From Prosthecobacter sp. (GTDB lineage Bacteria > Verrucomicrobiota > Verrucomicrobiia > Verrucomicrobiales > Verrucomicrobiaceae): a stretch of 9,141 bases of DNA. This document shows positions 1 through 5,962 of the stretch, one piece after another. Location: positions 1-9,141 of the forward strand of contig JAIWOJ010000048.1 of assembly GCA_020216965.1 (NCBI GenBank). The letters run 5' to 3'. Each line of letters begins with the position of its first letter. The stretch's first letter is position 1. A model generated the notes under the pieces. That model saw only the letters and a list, made by a program, of their open reading frames with translations, searched no databases and was not told the origin of the DNA. The translations under genes were made by a program, and so were the position numbers.

Positions 1-2
1 CT

Positions 3-578
3 TCAGATGCCCATCTTTGCACGTTCAGCGTCCAGCGCCTTGATCCAGGGGCCGACGAAGTGGCCGCTGTCGTGGTAGGTGCGGCCAGAGTACATGTGCT
101 GGTCGATCACGCAGGGCTCGTTGACGTAGATGCCGCCGCAGATTTCGAGGTCGAACTTGCACTTCGCCACCGTGGCCATGCGCAGGCCTTGGACGATGCC
201 AGCGCGGGCGGGGATCTCCACGCCGTGGCAGACGCTGGCGCAGGGCTTTTTGTTTTCCCAGAACCACTTGGTGATGCGCAGCAGGTCGGCGTCCTCGCGG
301 ATGTATTCCGGGGCGCGGCCGCCGCTGAAGAAGATGCCGACGTATTCCTCGGGCTTGATGTCCTTGAAGGCAATGTCGGCATCGATGCTGTAGCCTTCCC
401 ACTCCTTGGTGATGGTCCAGCCGGGTTTGATCTCGTGCAGCACCATCTGGTACTTCCGCTTTTCCGGCGCGGCGACGACGGGCTTGTAGCCGCCCTCGAT
501 GAGGCGATAAAAGGGATACAGGGTATCGACGGTCTCGGTGGCGTCACCGACGATGAGGAGGACTTTGGCTTCGGGCAT
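3..578 (-). CDS. DJ-1/PfpI family protein
   Basis: This 191-residue protein has the length and layout of a single-domain DJ-1/PfpI (class I glutamine amidotransferase-like) protein. The nucleophile elbow reads ASVCHG, putting the reactive cysteine at C117 followed by H118. The conserved acidic residue that pairs with it in this superfamily is E15, in GDATET. The GGRAPEYIR stretch at residues 86-94 is typical of the PfpI branch. No signal peptide is visible, so it is probably cytoplasmic. Family members have been described as proteases, deglycases/glyoxalases or chaperones, and the sequence does not decide among them. The gene starts 20 bp after the stop of the TIM-barrel gene on the same strand and is probably the last gene of that operon. 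No Shine-Dalgarno sequence precedes the ATG. Family assignment is firm; the reaction is unknown. Confidence 0.93.
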   Translation of the reverse strand: MPEAKVLLIVGDATETVDTLYPFYRLIEGGYKPVVAAPEKRKYQMVLHEIKPGWTITKEWEGYSIDADIAFKDIKPEEYVGIFFSGGRAPEYIREDADLLRITKWFWENKKPCASVCHGVEIPARAGIVQGLRMATVAKCKFDLEICGGIYVNEPCVIDQHMYSGRTYHDSGHFVGPWIKALDAERAKMGI

Positions 579-598
579 GGTTGATTTATGATTTGGTT

Positions 599-1495
599 TT
601 AGAGGAGCGAGTCGAGGTGGTTCTTGGCGCGGATGATTTCGGCGGTGGATTCGGCGGCGGTGGGCATGATGGGGATGCCGCGCGGGGTGGGATGCATGAA
701 GATCTCCGTGGGGCCGGTGAAGTTCACGGCCTTCAGGGCACTGAGCAACGGTTTCCAGTCCAGCGGTCCGCGTCCAGGCATCTGCTCTAGCTCCTCATTC
801 TTTGGCATCGGTTTCATGCAGCCTTTGCCGTGTTCCCAGGCATAAAAGAGCGTCATTTTCTGGTCGATGTGACGGATCAAGTCCGCCAGCAGCGCGGTAT
901 CCTGCGGCAGATGGTATGGCGCGAGCGCGATGCCGATGCCGGGTAGGTCGCGGATGCCGTCCGCAAGCCAGCGCAGGGAGTCCGGCGTGTCGATGAGGTT
1001 GTTGACGTGGTTCTCAATGCCGATGCTGACGCCGTTTTCGGCGGCATGGGCGGCGTGCGGCTTCATTTTTTCCACAAAGTCGGCGACGCTCGCCTTCAAC
1101 TGCTGGGGGGTTAGGTTTTTCCACTCGCCCGCGCCGCCGGTGACGATGAAGGAGCCGCCGAGCTGCTTCACCAGCCTGACCTCTTCCGTGAGCTTGAAGG
1201 GGCCGAGGTCGTAGCGGGTGGTGCCGCCGAAGCCGACCTCGTGCTGTTTGAGCATGGCGGTGAACTTTTCCAGGCCCAGGGCATCCAGCTCCTCACGCTG
1301 GGTGCCGTGTTTTTTCGGCCAGAGTTCGATGGCCGTGGCACCGCCTTTTTTCACCTCGGGCAGGATTTCAGCCAGGGGCAGGCTGCCATACATGCTGGAG
1401 GCCAGCATGTAGTTCAGCCGCCACGGCGCGGCGGCGGCGCAGGCAGGCGCGGCGGCGAGGGCGGTCAGGGATTGGAGAAAGCGGCGGCGCTTCAT
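599..1495 (-). CDS. Secreted sugar phosphate isomerase/epimerase-like TIM-barrel protein (Tat signal)
   Basis: This is a xylose-isomerase-like TIM-barrel protein (AP-endonuclease-2 fold) of 298 residues from the chosen start. I prefer the ATG at 1495 to the in-frame ATG at 1531 because it places MKRRRFLQSL followed by an Ala-rich hydrophobic stretch at the N terminus, a good twin-arginine signal with likely cleavage near residues 22-24. Barrel landmarks are AIELWP (E57), IGIENH (E161, H163), IALAPYHL (H195), FYAWEHG (about 217-223) and PTEIF (E264). The first and last acidic residues and H195 sit where metal ligands occur in this superfamily. The position usually held by Asp in the DxxH ligand motif is A192, so metal binding may differ. 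Substrate is unknown; members of this fold isomerise or epimerise sugars and inositols. It lies 75 bp after the esterase gene and 20 bp before the PfpI gene on the same strand. Confidence 0.88.
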   Translation of the reverse strand: MKRRRFLQSLTALAAAPACAAAAPWRLNYMLASSMYGSLPLAEILPEVKKGGATAIELWPKKHGTQREELDALGLEKFTAMLKQHEVGFGGTTRYDLGPFKLTEEVRLVKQLGGSFIVTGGAGEWKNLTPQQLKASVADFVEKMKPHAAHAAENGVSIGIENHVNNLIDTPDSLRWLADGIRDLPGIGIALAPYHLPQDTALLADLIRHIDQKMTLFYAWEHGKGCMKPMPKNEELEQMPGRGPLDWKPLLSALKAVNFTGPTEIFMHPTPRGIPIMPTAAESTAEIIRAKNHLDSLL

Positions 1496-1570
1496 AGGCG
1501 GATGAAAACGCCAGGAAGCGGGCGCTTTCATTCAGCAATCGCCGGGGCTGTCTTCAGCTTTTGCGGCAGC

Positions 1571-2545
1571 TCAGGGAGCCTTGAGTTTGGCAATGAGGAA
1601 ATCGGCGATGCTGCTGTGCCGCATGCCGGGCGCGCCGGGGTAGTTCAGCTCACACTCCACGCCGAGGGCGCGGCAGTGCTCCTCCAGCTTCACGCCGTAG
1701 TTCACCGTGTGGGTGGGGTCTTTTTTGGGCTGGCCGATGGCGGGCTGATCGCTGTAGCGCAGATAGACGGGCGGGTCGTCCTTGCTGACGAGCTCGTAGG
1801 GCGAATACATTTTGATCCACTGCAGGACGGATTCGCGCTTTTCCAGAAATTCAGCAAAGCGCGTGTCACGGGTCTTGCGGTCGTTGGGGTCCATGAAGCC
1901 GAAGGCATGGCCGCCATAGCGGCTGTTGGGCGTCCATTCGATGAGCTGCTTCGGATCAAGAGAGGTCTGCGCGCCGTTCACAGCGGCGCACCACAGGCGG
2001 GTGGACTCGCGCGCGATGGGATCAGGGCTAGCGGGGTCGGCCATGTCGTCGTGAAAGGCGAGGTAGAGGCTGGAGCAGGCTCCGGCGGAGCCGCCGCTGG
2101 CACCGATGCGCTTTTTGTCGAGGTTCCATTCGGCGGCCTTGCTGCGGACGAACTGCAGGGCGCGCGCGGCATCCTCCAACGGCCATTTGACCGGCGGCAT
2201 GACCCCCGCGAGATGCGCCTGCCAGGAGTAGCGGTAATTGATGGAAACGACGGAGATGCCCTCCTTCAGGCAGGCCTCCAGCTCGCCGGGATTGGCCTTG
2301 TCACCTGCCACCCAGCCGCCGCCGTGGATGAAGAAAAGCAGGGGCGTGGGCTTGTCAGATTTCGCCTGGTAAAAATCCAGCACCTGGCGCTCATGGGGGC
2401 CATAAGCGACATTCGCTAGTGTGGGCGGGACGACGGGCGCTGGCGCTGGCTTGGCGGCTGCCGGTGCGGGGGCAGGAGCCTGGGCGGCTGCCATGCCAGG
2501 CAGGGCGAGCAGCAAGAGGAAGGCGATCGGGCGGGTGGAGTTCAT
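1571..2545 (-). CDS. Exported alpha/beta-hydrolase esterase (HGGGW / GGSAG type)
   Basis: This is an alpha/beta-hydrolase of 324 residues, probably a carboxylesterase or acyl-sugar esterase resembling BD-FAE/HSL-type enzymes. The N terminus is a Sec signal peptide (hydrophobic residues 7-20, cleavage near AAAQA), followed by an Ala/Pro linker to about residue 40. HGGGW at 74-78 is the oxyanion-hole motif. GGSAG at 151-155 is the nucleophile elbow, with S153 the likely nucleophile (the overlapping GASGG at 148-152 also formally fits GxSxG). D266 in YLRYSDQP and H310 in GMRHSS complete a plausible triad. It is the first gene of the minus-strand cluster, followed by the TIM-barrel and PfpI genes. 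A role in removing acyl groups from polysaccharides in the periplasm is inferred from family and context. No Shine-Dalgarno sequence is seen before the ATG. Confidence 0.92.
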   Translation of the reverse strand: MNSTRPIAFLLLLALPGMAAAQAPAPAPAAAKPAPAPVVPPTLANVAYGPHERQVLDFYQAKSDKPTPLLFFIHGGGWVAGDKANPGELEACLKEGISVVSINYRYSWQAHLAGVMPPVKWPLEDAARALQFVRSKAAEWNLDKKRIGASGGSAGACSSLYLAFHDDMADPASPDPIARESTRLWCAAVNGAQTSLDPKQLIEWTPNSRYGGHAFGFMDPNDRKTRDTRFAEFLEKRESVLQWIKMYSPYELVSKDDPPVYLRYSDQPAIGQPKKDPTHTVNYGVKLEEHCRALGVECELNYPGAPGMRHSSIADFLIAKLKAP

Positions 2546-2811
2546 GCGGGCGATGGAAACGTGGCAGGGGCTGGTTTCCTTCCCACTCCGCAGCGGCAGC
2601 CCCTCGGCTGGCAGCGGTTTTCCCGGATTTGCGATGGTTCCAGACGCTTGCCAGGCGCGGCTTCATCAAGATAGGTGAGGGCACGCGCCTGGACGGGCCG
2701 GGTTCGGGGTCGTTGCTTACGCGCCGCCCGGTTTCCTCCGTTTCAGGCACCGCCAATCACGTTTCCGAATCTTTGCAGGACATCCCAGGCCCCACCCCAC
2801 CCCACCCCACC
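2546..2811. promoter_or_regulatory. Divergent intergenic region between esterase operon and glpX
   Basis: This spacer of 266 bp separates the starts of the esterase gene (minus) and glpX (plus), so it should hold both promoters. I could not identify a convincing -35/-10 pair for either direction. The glpX reading frame stays open through the spacer back to 2419, but that extension is Arg/Gly-rich, overlaps the esterase start antisense and does not resemble the GlpX family, so it is treated as non-coding. The distinctive element is the C-rich pentanucleotide tract at its right end. Confidence 0.6.
2790..2811 (-). repeat. (CCCAC)n tract / G-quadruplex motif at the glpX start codon
   Basis: On the plus strand four CCCC runs (2790-2793, 2795-2798, 2800-2803, 2805-2808) are separated by single A bases, followed by ACC and then the glpX ATG at 2812. 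The minus strand therefore reads four GGGG runs with one-base T loops, the pattern expected to give a very stable parallel G-quadruplex. The G-rich strand is the glpX template strand. The tract occupies the position where a ribosome-binding site would normally be, and no Shine-Dalgarno sequence is present. A regulatory role is inference. Confidence 0.75.
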
Positions 2812-3870
2812 ATGAATGACTCCGGCCTCCCGCCCCTTCGCAGCCCCCTGGACCTTGAGCGGCTGCTTGAGTTTGAATTTGTCCGCGCCACGGAAAATGC
2901 TGCCCTGCAGGCCGTGCATTGGCTGGGGCGCGGGGAAAAGGAGCTAGCCGATGCCGCCGCCTGCCAGGCCATCTACGGCGTCTTCGACATCCTGGACATC
3001 TGCGGCAAGGTGGTCATCGGCGAGGGCATCAAGGACAACGCCCCCGGCATCTTTGTCGGTGAGCACCTGGGCACCTGGAAGCCGGGAGCGCCGCGTTTTG
3101 ACATCGCGCTCGACCCCATCGACGGCACGACGAACATCGCCAAAGGCACGCCGAACAGCATCTCCGTCATGGCGGCTGCGCAGGTGCCGGAGGGTGCCCC
3201 CTGCGCGATGAAAAACATCCCCAGCTTTTACAGCCACAAGATGGCCTACGGGCCCGCTGTGAAAAAAGCCCTCGAAAGCGAGGGCGGCGACCCGCTGCTG
3301 GACCGTCCGCTTGGCGAGGTGATCCAGTTCGTCGCCAAGGTGCTGGATAAGCATGTGCGCGACGTGGTGGTGGTGACGATGGACCGCCCGCGCCATGCCG
3401 AGATCATCCGCCAGGTGCGGCAGAGCGGCGCGGCCCTGCGCATGATCACAGACGGCGACATCACCGCCGCTGTGGCCCCCTCCCTGCCTCAGAGCGGAGT
3501 CGATCTCTACGTCGGCATGGGCGGCAGCCCCGAGGCCGTGCTGGCCGCCGCCGCGCTGAAGTGCCTGGGGGGCGATATGGACGTGCGCATGTGGTTTCAT
3601 GATGAGGCGCACCGCGCCGAGGTGGCTGCTCAGGTGGGGCCGGAGGAAATGTCCGCCCTCTGGCGCAGCGATGACCTCGTGCTGGGCGAGAGCGCCCTCT
3701 TCTGTGCCACCGGCATCAGCGATAGCCCCCTGCTGCCAGGTGTGCGCATGATCGGCCGCCGGGTGGAGACGTGGAGCATCCTCATGCGCGCCCGCAGCGG
3801 CACCGTGCGGCGCATCCACGCCAGCCATGACCTGGACCGAAAAATCGTGCCCCTGCGCGGGGACGGCTGA
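2812..3870 (+). CDS. glpX: Class II fructose-1,6-bisphosphatase (GlpX)
   Basis: This protein of 352 residues is predicted to hydrolyse fructose 1,6-bisphosphate to fructose 6-phosphate in gluconeogenesis, in the cytoplasm. It follows the GlpX family along its length: FEFVRATENAAL near the N terminus, WLGRGEKELAD (K43, D47), KVVIGEGIKDNAPGI (E71, D75), DPIDGTTN at 101-108, DRPRHAEIIRQ at 191-201, ITDGDITAAV at 212-221, GMGGSPEAV (E241), FCATGI and a C-terminal RRIHASHDLDRK. The DPIDGTTN motif is unusual because E. coli GlpX reads DPIEGT, so the metal-ligand Glu is Asp (D104) here. I chose the ATG at 2812 because family similarity begins immediately after it. Upstream is the G-quadruplex tract rather than a Shine-Dalgarno sequence. 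In some bacteria GlpX also acts on sedoheptulose 1,7-bisphosphate, which cannot be excluded. Confidence 0.95.
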   Translation: MNDSGLPPLRSPLDLERLLEFEFVRATENAALQAVHWLGRGEKELADAAACQAIYGVFDILDICGKVVIGEGIKDNAPGIFVGEHLGTWKPGAPRFDIALDPIDGTTNIAKGTPNSISVMAAAQVPEGAPCAMKNIPSFYSHKMAYGPAVKKALESEGGDPLLDRPLGEVIQFVAKVLDKHVRDVVVVTMDRPRHAEIIRQVRQSGAALRMITDGDITAAVAPSLPQSGVDLYVGMGGSPEAVLAAAALKCLGGDMDVRMWFHDEAHRAEVAAQVGPEEMSALWRSDDLVLGESALFCATGISDSPLLPGVRMIGRRVETWSILMRARSGTVRRIHASHDLDRKIVPLRGDG

Positions 3871-3889
3871 GAGCCGCCGCCGCCCGCGC
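3855..3889. terminator. GC-rich nested hairpin between convergent genes (possible terminator)
   Basis: GCGCGGG (3855-3861) can pair with CCCGCGC (3883-3889), and inside it CGGCT (3864-3868) pairs with AGCCG (3872-3876) around a GAG loop. The structure spans the glpX stop codon and ends just before the stop of the converging 66-aa gene. There is no T-tract on either strand, so this is not a canonical intrinsic terminator. A role in limiting read-through is inferred from position. Confidence 0.35.
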
Positions 3890-3892
3890 CCC

Positions 3893-4093
3893 TCAGGCTC
3901 TGCCCTCCGTCAACTGCCGGGCGCGCGCCTGGCGCCATTTTTCCCGGTGATTTTCCGCCCACTCTGTCAGGGCGCGCTCAAAGCCCACATCCCGGCCCTC
4001 TTTTTCGCTCACCAGCCATTTGTGCCTGTGGATTTCCGCCAGCTCGGCCTGAAATTCTTGGTAGGGGGTGGGTTGAGAGGGGGGATCTTGCAT
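3893..4093 (-). CDS. Small conserved-looking hypothetical protein with HKWxxSEKxGRDVG motif
   Basis: This is a cytoplasmic protein of 66 residues, with no signal peptide or membrane segment and many charged residues. Residues 11-58 read as two or three amphipathic helices with the sequence HKWLVSEKEGRDVG at 24-37, then a downstream A-x3-W (A41, W45), H49 and W53. The arrangement HK(W/Y/F)xxSExxGxDVGxxxAxxxW resembles a short motif I associate with DUF4032-type and other uncharacterised small proteins, which is why I regard the frame as coding. That resemblance is from memory and unverified. The gene converges on glpX with a 22-bp gap and is divergent from the tRNA-Thr gene. No Shine-Dalgarno sequence precedes the ATG. 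Function is unknown. Confidence 0.7.
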   Translation of the reverse strand: MQDPPSQPTPYQEFQAELAEIHRHKWLVSEKEGRDVGFERALTEWAENHREKWRQARARQLTEGRA

Positions 4094-4179
4094 CAGTCAG
4101 GGGTAGGAAAACGCGCCTCAAAGCCCCTTGGCACATTCCCCGCAGCCAAGCCAAAAAAATTTCTGATTGCAGAAAGCGT

Positions 4180-4209
4180 ATGACAAACCCAGGGAAACTG
4201 ATGTATCGC
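4180..4209 (+). promoter_or_regulatory. Possible promoter of tRNA-Thr
   Basis: ATGACA at 4180-4185 could serve as a -35 element (consensus TTGACA) and TATCGC at 4204-4209 as a weak -10, with an 18-bp spacer. This would start transcription roughly 10-18 bases before the mature tRNA. The -10 match is poor, so this is a tentative call. Confidence 0.25.
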
Positions 4210-4233
4210 TCCGGTGGCGTTTCCTTCGCACAG

Positions 4234-4308
4234 GCCGAAGTAGCTCAGCGGTAGAGCAGCGCATTCGTAATGCGCGGGTCGCGGGTTCGATTCCCGCCTT
4301 CGGCTCCA
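4234..4308 (+). tRNA. tRNA-Thr (anticodon CGT)
   Basis: The sequence folds into a full cloverleaf. The acceptor stem is GCCGAAG (4234-4240) with CTTCGGC (4298-4304). The D-arm is GCTC...GAGC. The anticodon stem is GCGCA (4259-4263) with TGCGC (4271-4275), around a 7-base loop TTCGTAA with anticodon CGT at 4266-4268. The variable region has 5 bases. The T-arm is GCGGG/CCCGC with loop TTCGATT (4286-4292). The discriminator is T4305 and the CCA end is encoded at 4306-4308. The anticodon reads the threonine codon ACG. Confidence 0.98.
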
Positions 4309-4327
4309 GAAGGCCAGCCTCCTGGTC

Positions 4328-4537
4328 ATGAGTGTTCCCACTGTCAAGCCCCACCCCGCACGTCTCAGACGGCGGCAGGAGGCTCTTGATCTCGCCGCAA
4401 AAATCACAGGCTGTGCCACTTTGGTCTTGACCGTAGCCTCTGTCATCTATGTGCTCATCACTGAAGTGGACCGGATCGGCCCGCGGACGGCTCCGCAGCA
4501 TTTTGAAGAAGATGCCCCGGCCCGGCCCGGCCCGTGA
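4328..4537 (+). CDS. Probable small single-pass membrane protein
   Basis: This reading frame encodes 69 residues in the order expected of a real small membrane protein. The N terminus is basic (KPHPARLRRRQ). One hydrophobic segment follows at about residues 26-45 (ITGCATLVLTVASVIYVLI). The C terminus is acidic and then Pro-rich (EVDRIGPR...EEDAPARPGP). The positive-inside rule would place the N terminus in the cytoplasm. It starts 19 bp after the tRNA-Thr 3' end and stops 39 bp before the PHP gene, so it may share transcription with either. No family is recognised and no clear ribosome-binding site precedes the ATG. The last codons run through a CCCGG triplicate (4516-4530). It could be a chance frame in GC-rich DNA, but the hydrophobic segment and plausible layout favour coding. 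Confidence 0.5.
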   Translation: MSVPTVKPHPARLRRRQEALDLAAKITGCATLVLTVASVIYVLITEVDRIGPRTAPQHFEEDAPARPGP

Positions 4538-4561
4538 CGGCAGGCTGAGCACCCAATCCCC

Positions 4562-4568
4562 AGGGAGG
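4562..4568 (+). promoter_or_regulatory. Strong Shine-Dalgarno for the GTG start of the PHP gene
   Basis: AGGGAGG ends eight bases before the GTG at 4577, an optimal spacing. It supports a GTG start, in a stretch with no in-frame ATG that would preserve the Lys-rich N terminus. The other protein genes in the window lack a comparable site. Confidence 0.8.
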
Positions 4569-4576
4569 AACCCCAC

Positions 4577-5962
4577 GTGAGCAAAAGCAAAATCAAAAAC
4601 AAAAAGGCCGGAGTACCCGCCAAGGCAGCCGTGCAGCGCAAACCAGCCGCCAAGGCAGCGCCCAAGCCGAAGGCTAAGGTGGGCAAAAAACCCGCCCCCC
4701 AAGCAGCGCGCGTGGTGAAGGCTGCCAAGGTGCCTGCCGAGAAGCCAACTTCCAAGGCTCCAGCGAAGAAGCCCGCCCCGCCCGTCAAAAAGGCAGCCGT
4801 AGCCAAAAAGCCCACGGTCAGCGCTAAAAAACCCGCGCCCGCGCCCGTGAAGGCAGCCAAAGCAGCCCCGGCCAAGAGCGCGCCCCCCTCCAAAAAAGCC
4901 CCAATTCCTGCCAAAAAGGCTCCTCCAGCAGCCAAGGCCGCCCCCGCCCCAGCGGCGCGGGTCGTGATCGTACCGCCGCCTCCTCCAGAGCCGCCCCCGC
5001 CTCCGAAGCCCGCTCCCAAAGCAGCCCCACCCTCCCCCAAGACCGTGCTTTCCATGACGGCGGGGGAGGCCATCGCGCCGCCCAAGCCCCCTGTCGTTTC
5101 CACGGAAAAGCCCCAGGCGGCCAAATCGGGTGCGCTTTACTATGATTCCCACATGCACACCCCCCTGTGCAAACACGCCTGGGGAGAGCCTGAGGAATAC
5201 TGTGCCCAGGCCGTCAAGGCAGGTCTCAAGGGCATCATTTTCACCTGCCACTGCCCTATGCCAGATGGTTTCTGGCCCAGCGTGCGCATGGCAGAGAGCG
5301 AGTTTGATCTCTACATCTCCCTCGTCCAGCGCGCTCGGGACGCTTACAGCGGCAAGTTGGATGTCTGCCTAGGCATTGAGAGCGAATACTTCCCCGGTTA
5401 TGAAAAATACATCGAAGGGCTGCATCAGCGCGCCGACTTTGATTACTGCCTGGGCGGCCTCCACTGGCAGGCCAAGGAATACCTCAATAAATATGAGCAG
5501 GGCACCATTGAGGGCTTTCGCCGCACCTACTTTGAGCACCTGGCTGCGAGCGCAGAGACCGGCCTGTATGATTGCATCGCCCACCCGGACTTGGTGAAAA
5601 ATTACCACCCGGACAGTTGGTGCTTTGCCATCATCAAAAACACTGTCGCGACCGTGCTGGATCGCATCGCCAAAACCGGCGTGGCCATGGAGCTCAACAC
5701 CTCGGGCCTGAACAAGAGCTACAGCGAGATGAACCCTGGCAACGAAATGCTGCGCATGATGGCGGAGCGCAAGATCCCGGTGGTCATCGGCAGTGATGCG
5801 CACAAGGCGCACCGCGTGGGAGAGCACTTTGTCACGGCGCTCAACAACCTCGCTGAGGCTGGCTACGAAGAGGTCAGCCACTTCAAAAAACGCCAGCGCA
5901 TTGATCTCAAGATCAGCGACGTCATCTCCAGCATCAAAAAAGCCGCCGACGCCAACGCCTGA
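4577..5962 (+). CDS. PHP-family phosphoesterase (histidinol-phosphatase-like) with histone-H1-like N-terminal tail
   Basis: This protein of 461 residues has two distinct halves. Residues about 187-458 form a PHP metal-dependent phosphoesterase domain of the HisJ/histidinol-phosphatase type. Its metal-site motifs are complete: DSHMHT (D190, H192, H194), H200, FTCHCP (H225), GIESEYFPGY (E268/E270), GGLHW (H296), IAHPDL (H336) and IGSDAHK (D407, H409). Residues 1 to about 186 are low-complexity and rich in Lys, Ala and Pro. The first 120 residues hold about 33 lysines and a single acidic residue, resembling histone H1 or bacterial Lys/Ala-rich nucleoid proteins. Two penta-proline runs (133-137 and 139-143) form a hinge before the catalytic domain. 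The tail is probably disordered and could bind nucleic acid or polyphosphate; that is inference. The GTG start is supported by a strong Shine-Dalgarno sequence. The substrate is not provable, since PHP domains also act on other phosphomonoesters. No his genes are nearby. Confidence 0.92.
   Translation: MSKSKIKNKKAGVPAKAAVQRKPAAKAAPKPKAKVGKKPAPQAARVVKAAKVPAEKPTSKAPAKKPAPPVKKAAVAKKPTVSAKKPAPAPVKAAKAAPAKSAPPSKKAPIPAKKAPPAAKAAPAPAARVVIVPPPPPEPPPPPKPAPKAAPPSPKTVLSMTAGEAIAPPKPPVVSTEKPQAAKSGALYYDSHMHTPLCKHAWGEPEEYCAQAVKAGLKGIIFTCHCPMPDGFWPSVRMAESEFDLYISLVQRARDAYSGKLDVCLGIESEYFPGYEKYIEGLHQRADFDYCLGGLHWQAKEYLNKYEQGTIEGFRRTYFEHLAASAETGLYDCIAHPDLVKNYHPDSWCFAIIKNTVATVLDRIAKTGVAMELNTSGLNKSYSEMNPGNEMLRMMAERKIPVVIGSDAHKAHRVGEHFVTALNNLAEAGYEEVSHFKKRQRIDLKISDVISSIKKAADANA

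Noticed and set aside
60..584. Plus-strand frame of 174 codons opposite the PfpI gene
   Set aside because: Val/Ala/Gly-rich shadow. The minus strand has the clear family motifs.
1241..2419. Plus-strand frame of 392 codons across the TIM-barrel and esterase genes
   Set aside because: Antisense to two genes with clear family motifs. It is a GC-rich shadow frame without recognisable domains.
2419..2811. N-terminal extension of glpX by 131 codons
   Set aside because: Arg/Gly-rich, overlaps the esterase start and is not part of the GlpX family. Similarity begins right after the ATG at 2812.
2944..3828. Minus-strand frame of 294 codons inside glpX
   Set aside because: His/Ala/Gly-rich antisense shadow of a conserved enzyme.
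4127..4160. CTTGGC/GCCAAG hairpin next to an A-tract
   Set aside because: The A/T tract is on the wrong side for a terminator of any flanking gene on either strand.
4234..4308. tRNA-Thr as an integration site for a mobile element
   Set aside because: No integrase, no repeat of the tRNA 3' end and no composition break were seen nearby.
4516..4530. Triplicate CCCGG run
   Set aside because: Short GC-rich run within the end of the small membrane-protein frame. Too short to call a repeat element.
4118..5251. Long minus-strand frames (377 and 225 codons) rich in Gly, Leu and Ala
   Set aside because: They are the antisense of the Lys/Ala/Pro-rich tail of the PHP gene and run through tRNA-Thr. The composition is low-complexity and no domain is seen.
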